This document shows, one piece after another, positions 37,601 through 49,600 of a DNA stretch of 64,000 bases (the stretch's first letter is position 1; each line of letters starts with the position of its first letter). The DNA is taken from NCBI RefSeq assembly GCF_036588685.1, contig NC_086384.1, positions 58,758,110 to 58,822,109 on the forward strand, written 5' to 3'. Under the pieces are notes generated by a model. The model was not told the origin of the DNA, did not search any database, and worked only from the letters and a program-made list of their open reading frames with translations. A program made the translations under genes and the position numbers. Source of the DNA: Mytilus trossulus (taxonomy: Eukaryota > Mollusca > Bivalvia > Mytilida > Mytilidae).

Positions 37601-40600
37601 TGATAGTGTATGCACTTACTACTTGGTATTTCGATATGTAGCCGCAATCGTCGCCGGATTGTCAATAGAATAATACAGAGTACGCCTGAAAAAATATCAT
37701 ATCTCATGTGTCATGTTTATAATAGATTTGTAATTGTAGGTAAACAAGAAATTACTCATGTATCTTTAAAAGTGTTAAAATTAATGAAATTATTTAAAGG
37801 AATGTTAACCAAGCGTATATTTGGGCACAATGTCGATGTTTGAGTGCATGCATATTTCAAATACGTACCATTATAAAATTCCATTGGAAATCGTTTGTGT
37901 TACTATATCTTTTCAACAAGAAAATATGTAGTTTTTTTTTATTTATTTGTGCTAGCATTATTTGACCTCGGTACATTACTTTTAAGAAGAAATCTATTTA
38001 TTAAAGTTAGTTTTTTTATCTAACACCTGGAAAAAAGTATTGCAACACCAAATTGAAATTGAAATTAAAAAAAATATTTTTTATTTTTTTGTGATATAAT
38101 TTGGTAAAATAGAACTACTTAAACGTTATTTAAGTATCACCTGAGTTTAATCAATAAATATCGACTCGGTAAGTTTTTATTTGCACATGCAGCTACTGTA
38201 CCCGTAAACAGCAAAACAGATGTTTTCATCCTCATTGTTTTCAACACTTTAAATAACCAAGTTGTTAAAGTTATGTGATTGACACCTTGTAATGGGTCCT
38301 CGACAACTCTAAACTGCAGTAAGATGACAGATAATCAGCATGAGAGAAGCAAGGATGTCGCTGTAACAACTGCACGCATTGTTGGTCATCACCATTCCAC
38401 TATAAGTCGTTTTAAGAATAAAAAATGGCACTAAACGATGTTAAAGACCTTCCGAGATAAAGAAGACCCCCTATACCATTTGCTAGAGAAAATCAAGCAT
38501 AATAAAGGTTGGTCAGAAGGAAACCCATTGCATACAATACAATCCCAAAAAGAGAGTGGTGGGCATACAGGAGCCTTTTAACAAGAACTGTTCGAGATCG
38601 ACTTATCGCTACTGGTTATCGTGCGATAAGATCATTTCGGAGACCTTTGCTAACGAACAGACACACAGTTTTCCGTATCCAATGTAGTGCAGAGCTCGCT
38701 AAAGTTGAAAACTACCATCATTGAGGAAGATTCATTGTTCCAATGGAATTCGGGTCATCTTCCTTGGACGGATCGTAGCCCAGATTTGAACCATATCGAG
38801 CATATATGGGACACTTTTGGGCGGAAAGTGCGCGAAAGGACACCCCAGTTCAAACACATCATGAAATAATCAATGCCCTTCATCAGAAATTGTTGCTGCT
38901 ACCTTAGCAACAAATTAGTCGATTTTTGGCAGGAATCAAAAGACGTTAAGATGCGGTTATCCGTTAGAATGAAGGCTGTGCACAAAGTACTAATTCTTTG
39001 GCGTATAACGACCAACCATGATGTGAACAGTCATCTAAAGATTAATTTTGAAATGTCTGACATTGAAAAGTTCGACTACAGCCAAAGTTGTAAAATGCTT
39101 TTTTTTGTACAAAAAACACTTCATTTTGTTATTAAAATTGTGGTTATATAAATCATTTTTTTTTAAACATTTTTTGTTAGTTCTATGCTAATGTTATTAT
39201 AAACAATGTTTCAATAATAATATACAAATATTTTATTATATATCATCAAAAAAAGAGCCTGATTTTTCAAGTTTTGAAAAATCAAGGTGTTGCAATACTT
39301 TTTTCCATGTGTATAGATAGAAATGCATAACATTTACCGATTAAAAATATTTTTTATAGTATAAATAAAAGACGTTTAGAAGTGTCCGAAAAAAGGCGTT
39401 TAGTTAAACTTATTTTACTACGGTAAGCCCTTTATGCTAAACATTTTCCCATGAGCGATACGATAAAAAAAAAACGTTAACGCTTTGTGCACGAGCATTG
39501 TTGTACGGACCATTCATTGGCAAGCTATGATAATCTTTATACAAAAAGAATGAATAAAAAGTAGATCAGGAACATAAAATTTGTTTCGTAACCTTCTTTA
39601 ACTTAACTAAACTTTTCATATAAATTATGTTAACGTACTTACCATAAGCTAATGACAACATCAAAACCCATTTAGCTGCTTCGATACGATATTTATCTGA
39701 CATTAAAAGAAATAAAGCTGTTGAAAGCGTTTTGTATTTAGCTACATTCACATTTACAATTTTGAATAAATGAATAATCTTTTATACAAAGACGGTTATC
39801 TTAACAGTTGTTGAAATCATAAGCTATTTGAATGTTTAATTTAGGTGTCTCGATTTAAGGGAGTACAGAACGCCTAAAAAAAGATAACTCTTACTCATGG
39901 TCTGAGTCATTGCTATGTTTTATAATCATGTGCAATATGCAAGTTTTTCTAAGATCATGATTAAAATGTTTACATTATTGCTAAAAGCAGCTGTACACCT
40001 ATTGTTATTCAACTAATCCTATAATCAATTTAAAGTTGCTCATTTTCCATGAATGAATCTCCAAAGAAACATAATAGGAAAAATACAGAGTGAAATAAAT
40101 GTACCAAAAGAACATCAGGACGTTAGAAAAGGAGGGAAACAGAAAGGTCAAAGGACCATAACTGTTTTCGTTTGTTACTTGCCAATGCCTAGGTCTTCCG
40201 TAAAAAGAAATAAAGTACAAAAAGTAAAAAGTCAAAGGATAATACCATTTGATTTCATAAGGGGGGGCTGAGGGCTTGAATAAAAAATGTCGTCCTGCAT
40301 TTTTTTTAGATGAAATCATTGGGGAGGAGGAGGGGACCAGGATCTTTTTTTAAGCTCAGGATTTCAGGATCCGGGATTTTTTTTTCGAATTTCGGGATGT
40401 CAGGATTTAGATTTATTTAAACTCGGGATTTCGTGTGTTTAAGCGATCGATTTGAGGACCCCTCCTACCCTCTCTATTTGACGTCATTGTCCTGGATTTT
40501 TATTTTTCATTCTTTAGAGACCTGCAATGTTCATTAGGTTATCCTGAAATCGTTCACATCATTTTTAATCTGCTTGTTATTCCAAATTAATGTTCCTACC

Positions 40601-43600
40601 TTTGTTTGCTTGCCTTTTTTTCAAATTTCATCTTAGCCTCCCCTCCTCAAATGATAGCTCCCACAAATTTTAACCAAATTAATAAACCATGGACAAATAT
40701 TTAATGCTTCTGTTCGTAGATCTTCGTACCAAATTGATTAAAACCAAAGTGAATTGACTCCAAAATACTTTTTTTTAACCATACATGTAGTTACAATGAA
40801 CTATTCTATGGGCTTAGTAATACACGTAGTAATGTCAAATAGGTTATGAATAATTTACAATTTTAAAATTTCTTGCTTATTTTTTATATGATTTATATTC
40901 ATGTAAAAAGTTAAAAGATACCGAGGGGGATAATCAAACATCAGTGCATTATTTGCATGCCACGGGACAAAGCTAAAAAGAAGAGGAAAAAAAACATCCG
41001 ATTCAGTCCACAAAACACTACACATATGTATGCACTCTCACATTCATCTGACTCAAACAAATACTACATCTTTCTAGTATCTTTTTTCAACCTTTAACCT
41101 GACAGGACTGGTATAGAAAATAAACGGGTGTCTTCTATTCCGTCCGCAATATTAGGCAACGTAAAATTTATATTTAGAATCCTGGAACTGAAACTACACA
41201 GGTATGATAAAAAATAGAACATGTTATTTTTGCTTTATCAAATTTAAAGTTTCAAAGAAAGCAAAATTTATTAGTTTTTTTGTTGTTGTGCCTTTGTCAT
41301 GTTTGTGTATCTTTCCGATTTTTTTTATTCAAATTCAATTTTGAAATAAATATGAAAAAAGAAAGTGTGGTGTTTTTGCAAGTGACAAAGTCTCAATTTA
41401 AGATTATTATTGAATATAGTAATCATTCTCTATAAAAATAAGGACCCAAAAACATAATGTGAAACTTGTAACTTCCGTGCTTATAACTGAAAACCAGTTG
41501 TATCTAATTTTTATAACCTCGAGCTCTGCAGAAATATTAAAAATATTCAATATTTAACGAACTTGATTTCACAGTATAAGGATTTTGCACAGTCATCTCT
41601 ATTTCATCTCTCATGAGATTCTCGTTCTTTGCACGAATAGTTTTGTTCTTAAATATTGAATTGGATATTTTTGAATCTATTGACCAATAAAGTGAAAATC
41701 TTGATCATGTCAACATGTAAAGCAACTGCCAACTTTAAAGCTTCTCTCTATGTATTATATGTGTTTTTGGCTTGTCATGCTTTCAATTTCAACAGCTCGT
41801 ATTTCAAATAAAAGATCAGTTACATCCTTCTTAATGTTTTTGAGCGAGTGGTACTGTTTTACCCCTGTCCATAAGACCGTCCAATTATTGGTAAAAAGTT
41901 ATTTGGCATAACTCATCCTACTGTTTGATTCCTAGAATATTTTTCACTTTCTTTTCTGTTGAGTAGTTAAGTACGTACACTGCGCTTCAATTGAAACTAT
42001 TCCTGTTTCAAACAATTGTATGTGACCACATGTCCGTTATGTTATCCGTGTGCATGGAATGGGATGACATGTCAGAAAATTTGTCTATATTTTTGTATGG
42101 TCGATTGAAGCTTGTGTAACATGATTTTTTTAAATAAAAATGAAATCATAACTACATAATAGTCATGACCCGTTCAAGTGTTTCTTATTAAAAACACAAT
42201 AATCGTCCTTGAGTTTAAAGTTCAAGATCACATGAAGGTAAAAATTATAAGAAGGGACATCATCTCATGATGATACATCCATATGCCAGAGATGTAAGGC
42301 CTAGGTCAAAAGAATTATGACCTACACGAAAAAAAACCCATTAAGTTGACCTGGAGGTCAAATTTGAAGGTCACAAAAAGGTCATTATGTTGCAAAACAC
42401 TTAACCCCGTGAGGATACATCCACATACCAAATATCTAAGACCTAGTTCAAAAGACGAAAAACAATATGGCCATTATGTACTTTTTGAATAGATTTTATT
42501 TAATGAACCAACTTGAGGATGGGGCGTATTTTAAACTTTAATACCCAAAAATCTAACGATTAAACTTTGAAAAGATTTTGCAAGAACAACGACTCGTATA
42601 GCAATTCAAATGCTTATTTAAAAAAATAATAATTAAACGACACATTTAAAAAAAAAAAGAAAAAAATCTTCAAATACAATATGCACTACATTTACTTTTC
42701 TAGGCTGATTCTGATAACCCCTATTAAAGTTCAGGCAAAATTGTAAACCCGGAATAAAAAAAAATAACAAGATAAGGGTATCAGTGACCTAATATTCACA
42801 TCAGATACCATTATTAACTATGATATTGTCAATTTAGATTTATTTTTTTGAATTTTAACATATTTAACCCTTTACCCATATTTCATAAACTACCAATTTT
42901 GGCCGATTCTATTGTGTGAAAGATGCCATATTTGAGTTGCCAAATTTTTTAAACATACAGTTCAAATCTTTTAATTTCTTTTAGGTTTGCCTAGTTTACG
43001 AATAAAATACAATTAACAAAAACCAAATGACAGGATTGTTTTGGGGTACAGTGTTTGGTACCCCCTTAATGTTTAATGATAAGAAGAATCATGTTAAGTC
43101 ATAATTTTGAAACCCAACTATGCAATCATGATATATTGATAAACTTATTCTAAAAGATTACCTATTCAACACTGTATTAAGATCATTGAATATTGTTTTA
43201 TTGGTATACAGATTGATTTTGTTATTAGTAGATTAAAAGCTAACTAAATATTTCTAGTAAGTTATATACATATACATTTTCATTGATCTACAATCTGTCG
43301 ATACCTGTAACTTGGCATTGCAAAAGGTCATTTTCTCTGGCTGTTTATGACGTCTTGGCACTAAATCCATTGTATGTCGGATGTGTACGGATTGATTGTT
43401 TAGCCTTAGAGGCATGATTTTTTTTTATAAATTGTAAGTGGCTTTGAACTAGCTGTCAGATAACTGCGAGTACTCTCAGATCTGTTCATTGTGTCTTTTT
43501 GTGTCGGGATGTATAGGTACCCAGCCACGTCCACTTGTATTTTTTGTCTATCTGATGAGTTAAGCCTTTTTCAACTGATTTTTATAGTTCGTTCTTTTGT

Positions 43601-46600
43601 TGTACTTTTATACCACTGTCCCAGGTTAGGGGAAGGTTGGGATCCCGCCACATTATTTATGTATGTGCCTGTCCCAAGTCAGGAGCCTGTAATTCAGTGG
43701 TTGTCGTTTGTTTATGTGTTACATATTTGTTTTCGTTCATTTTTTTTTTTACATAAATAAGGCCGTTAGTTTTCTCGTTTGAATTGTTTTACATTGTCTA
43801 ATCGGGGCCTCTATAGCTGACTATGCGATATGGGCTTTGCTTATTGTTGAAGGCCGTACGGTGACCTATAGTTTTTAATGTTTGTGTCATTTTGGTATTT
43901 TGTGGATATGTGTCTCGTTGGCAATCATACCACATCTTCTTTTTTATAAAACTGATTTGAGTAAAACGAATGTAGCATGCATTGTTTGTTTTGAATTCAA
44001 AATAAAAATGGGAGGAATTATGTGTACCCTTTCCTAACATAAAATCAACTTAAAGTTGTTTGATGAGAAAATGAGAAATAACAACTGCAAGTTTTTTTTT
44101 TATCACAAGTACCATAATCTGATTTTATCATCTCTTTAAAACTAAGAAAACATAGTGCGTTTGATTGTCAGTTTATTTTGGCACAAGTATCGAATGCCTT
44201 TGACAAAATGGGCAGCATACTGGTCGGTTATGGTAATAAACAAAATCTTACAAATTATCATAAATGTGATAAGCAACGTTAAGAATGTTGTTATCAGTTC
44301 TTATTGAACACCACAACATCGTTTGTCATGCGTCGATCGTAAAACAGAACTTAAACAACAACTGGTCCTTAACATGATTTGCTCTATGATAACAGATTGC
44401 AAACTCTTATCTTTTTAAAGAGTATAAAAGAATGCATCCTATGTCCTGTAGTTTGGTAGTATTAATGCGTTAAACATGATTTTTCAAGATTTTTTTTAAA
44501 ACTGAATTTAATGAGCTGTTTCATTCATGTTTGAACCCCATATGAATACCGAAAATAATTTGCCATCATATTTAATTTATGTTAACCTTATTTATTAATA
44601 CAAGGGTCAATATAAACTCAACACTTGTAGAAAGGTCAGAAAGCAAAAGATAGTTTTCACACTCTTCAACTTTGTACTTGTTTGGCTTTATAAAAAAAAT
44701 GATATGAGCGTCACTGATGAGTCTTATGCAGACGAAACGCGCGTTTGGCGTCCTAAATAATAATCTTAGTACCTTTGATGAATTATTATATTTCGAAAAG
44801 ACTTGAACAGCTGTTGTTCATTTCTAAAAAAAGGATTTGATATCAAAATTAGACTACGTTGGCGGTTTTTGCGTTTTTTAGGTAACAGAATTAATAGATA
44901 TAGGAAGATGTGGTGTGAGTGCCAATGAGACAACTCTCCATCCAAATAACAATTTAAAAATTAAACCATTATAGGTTAAAGTACGGCCTCCAACACGGAG
45001 CCTTGGCTCACACCGAACAACAAGCTATAAAGGGCCCCAAAATTACTAGTGTAAAACCATTCAAACGGGAAAACCAACGGTCTAATCTATATAAACAAAA
45101 CGAGAAACGAGAAACACGTATATATTACATAAACAAACGACAACTACTGTATATCAGATTCCTGACTTAGGACAGGTGCAAACATTTGCAGCGGGATTAA
45201 ACGTTTTGATCGGCCCAAACCTTCTCCCTTTTTCTGAAACAATAGCATAACATCACAACATAGAAAAACATACGATAAAATATCAATTGGCAGACTTAAC
45301 TCAATCAAAAAACGTATGATTACACAATGAACGAATAAATTTGATCTGCGATATCTGAATATAAATGCACAGTTAATTAAATATTAGAGACAAACATTCA
45401 TGACCAAAAGGCTAACAAACAAATTCAAACACACTGAGAAATATTTAACCAATCAATGTTCACTTTAGAAAAAAAACGTTTTTTTTTATAATCTTGAAGT
45501 TTATACACATGTTGTAAGAATAAGTGAAAAATTGAAGATATTACAAATAATCCAAGGTGGTATACAGACAAGATCCATATAAATAAAAAATGACAAAAAA
45601 GCATTATAAACAGTATCAACAGGTCGAATTAACAAGAAAATACGATTTGAGAGTACTCGCAGTTACTGACAGCTAGTTAAAAGCCAAAACCAATTAATAG
45701 TAAAAAATCATGCATCAGAGACTAAAATCGACTAAAAAACATCACAGGGATTTAGTATTTTAACGTCATTAATAGTCAAAGAAGAAGTATGAAACCGTAA
45801 TCCAAATATAATTTATAGTCGCATGTCTAATGACTATCTGAGGGATAAATTTTGGTTGATCTTATATATCTAATATTTGAGGGGCGAAAAAAGTAGCTAT
45901 ATCAAATCTTTTTTGGTGCTTAATATATATTTGACATTAATAAACGAATGATCAGCCCAGTTTGTATAATGTGTTATAATTTATTTGGAAACAATCAAAG
46001 CTTCCAAATTTTAATTTGATTTGTTTCTACCTCTTTCAATCAAGTGACACATTTCCGTACAAAACAACAGTTAAACGGTTTTAAAATTACTTTATGAGTT
46101 TTGATTGACCCTTTGTATATCAGAAATAAACTTACCGGTTTGAAGATGGTTGATGTTGTATTTGTAGTTGTCAAACTCGTGTATCTGTATTGTCCGCGAT
46201 ATATTAAACCTATAAAAACATATACACGGTTACTAAAACATAGATCGTACAAAACATTTAAAAAATTATTCATATCATCAGAATTAATTTTATGAATAAC
46301 ACGAAAGTTCAAAGAATGTTGTTTATGAAGTTTCTGAAACTTTTCGTCGTTAACAGAAATACAAAGCCATTATATTCTTGGTATTTGTTTATTAACAGAT
46401 TCAATCATTAGAGTCGATATTTATTTGCGAATCATGACAACTGAGATTTATAATATATTCAGATATATTTAATGAAACAATATATAGTACATTGGTGCAT
46501 TTGAATTTATTAGTAATAATAAAAGGACGTAACAAGGCAATACAGTTTGATATATAATCAATGACTCACTTATCTACTGAGTAAGGGCCTCTTGTCAATT

Positions 46601-49600
46601 TTATTTCTTGATAGCATTTTGTATCTGTAAAATAAAAAGTTCCTCTTATGTAAGTGGCACACACATGCATAACTTTGTCCATCAGTTATAATGGTCTGTA
46701 ACATATTGAATTGCACAACATCAACAATATCCTACCAGCAGTTATGCCAATTGCATTATATGGTCGCGGAAATGTTGATTGCAACTGAAAGAGTCATGGG
46801 CCACAATAAATACCGTTAGGTATTCATCACATTCGCACGAAACTTTATTCATTACCCCTTTCAAAACTTCATTCTCTGTTCAATTTATGTTTGAAATCCA
46901 CTGTTATAAACCCGTATTCAAACCAATACAAACTTCAAGCTATGATTTCGGATATTGCAAGTCACAGACTTTTCAAGCCAGTTCGCATTGGAAAAGATGA
47001 AAAAGAGAAAAAATATGTCCTTTGCCAACAAAGGTCTCGATGGCGTCAACCTAGGCAATATCCTTCATCATAAATTAGTTCAATCGAAAATACCTCCTTA
47101 TTTCAAGGACCAGTCTGTACCAATAATTTCTTATACCTATACCAAACCTATTGCAACTAAAATTTACAAACGCGTTTTGCAGGATCTCGATATTGACGAC
47201 TTCAAGTCTAAACTTCCTGATTGCACTTGTGCTAGTTCCCAATTCACATATAATCCTGCTGGCCACGTTATTACCGGTGACCTTAACATTGTTAATAACA
47301 CTTCTCTACTAAATGTGTTATCGAAAGGTCCGAAATATCGTGAGGCTGAATCCATCAATTGGAAATACAACTTTAAAATTTTGATGGATTCAGTCGAGGA
47401 TTATGCCAGGCAATGGGATAAGCGCGAGAAGGAAGACGTAGACACTATCCGAATGGATTAAGGCAGTGAGGTCGTTAATACAAATCAGAATTAAGAAACT
47501 GAATGGGTCCATCAATGCCCATGCTAATCTTTAAAGACCCAAATGTTGATAAACTCCTATCCGACCTCCATGATAAATATGTTGTTGTCCCCGCAGACAA
47601 AGCCCCAAATAACATCGTTTTTGTCTGTAAAAGTCATTACATTAATTGCTTGATAAACGAATTAGGTATAGACAATTCACTTGGAAACTCAACATATACC
47701 CTCACGACACTTACCAAAGAGGAAATCCTGGATAATCATAGGTCTGTTCTTTGTTCCTTTGGTATTTCAAACAAAGATGAAGAACTGGATCTTCCATCAC
47801 TGTATTGGATACCAAAACTACATAAGTGTCCTTATAAACAACGGTATATTGCTGGGTCTTCCAAGTGCTCCACGAAACCTCTTTCTAAATTATTAACATC
47901 TATTTTATCAGCAATCAAGACGGGCTTCAAAGTTATTGTGAAACTACCTATTCTAGAGGTGGCGTGAATCAGATGTGGATTCTTAAAAATTCCAAAGATC
48001 TTTTAGAGAAGATACAATCTAACTCTCTTTCATCTTGTTATAGTATTAAAACATTTGACTTTTCTACTCTTTACACAAGTATTCCACATTCCAAACTAAA
48101 AGACGAATTGAAAGAGTTGGTATTACTTTGCTTCATAAAAAAGAATGGCCAACGTAGCTACAAGTATCTTGTCTTTGGGAGGGATACATCCTACTTTGTA
48201 AAGAATCACTCTGACTCAAACAAAAAATTCTCTGAAACCGATATTATCAAGATGCTTGATTTCTTGATTGATAACATATTTGTTACCTTCGGAGGACGTT
48301 TTTTAACAGACTGTCGGCATCCCAATGGGAACAAACTGTGCCCCTCTACTTGCTGACTTGTTTCTTTATTATTATGAGGCTGACTGCATGCAGGAACTTT
48401 TGAGGAAGGAAGATAAGAAGTAAGCAATATCCTTTAACTCTACTTTCCGCTATATAGATGACGTTCTTTCACTAAACAATTCAAAATTTGGTGACTATGT
48501 GGAACGCCTCTATCCAATCGAATTGGAGATAAAGGATACTACAGATACAGTTAAGTCGGCTTCATATCATGACTTACATCTAGAAATTGATAATGAGGGT
48601 CGCTTGAAAACAAAACTTTACGACAAAAGAGATGATTTCAGCTTTCCAATTGTGAACTTTCCATTTCTTAGTAGCAACATTCCAGCAGCACCTGCATACG
48701 GGGTATATATCTCCCAATTGATACGTTATTCCCGTGCTTGCATTTCATATCATGATTTTCTTGATAGAGGGTTACTGCTCACAAGGAAGCTATTAAACCA
48801 AAAGTTCCAAATGGTGAAGTTGAAATCATCCCTTCGTAAATTTAACGGACGCCATCACGACTTGGTTGACCGTTATGGAATAGCCGTTTCACAAATGATA
48901 TCGGATATGTTCCTAACGTCGTAACTACAATCCCCTTTCTTTTCATGAATGTGACCTACCGAATGAGACTATTTACCGAATTTGTGATCACATAAACAAC
49001 ACGACGGATGCCAGATGTGGAGCAGGATCTGCTTACCCTTCCGGAGCACCTTAGATCACCCCTTGTTTTTAGTTGGGTTCGTGTTGTTTATTCTTAAGTT
49101 TTCTATGTTGTGTCGTGTGCACTATTTTTTTTTTTTTAGTCTTTTTTCATTTTAAGCCCTGACGTTGTCAGTTTGTTTTAGATTGATGAGTTTGACTGTC
49201 CCTTTGGTATCTTTCGTCCCTCTTTTAAAGATAGTCAAAGGGCAACAAAAAAAACTGTCAAAGGGAAATACAAAGACAGTTAAATCGCTACATCATGCCA
49301 CAGTAAGAGAGCAACATAAACACAGTCAGGGAGCAACATAAACACAGATAAAGGGTAACATAAAGACAGTTAGAGGCCAACTGAAGACAGTCAGAGGGCA
49401 ACATAGTTACAGCACGTGGGCAACATAAATACTGTAAGAGGAACATATTAGGACCATTTGAGGGAAGCGTTATTACAGAACGAGTACAACATAACTAAAG
49501 GCAACAGTAGTAAAGACAGTAAGAGAGAAAGACAAAGGCAGGATATGGGAGCCTCCTGACATTTCGGGATCAACAAAAGACAGCAAGAGGACAATTACAA

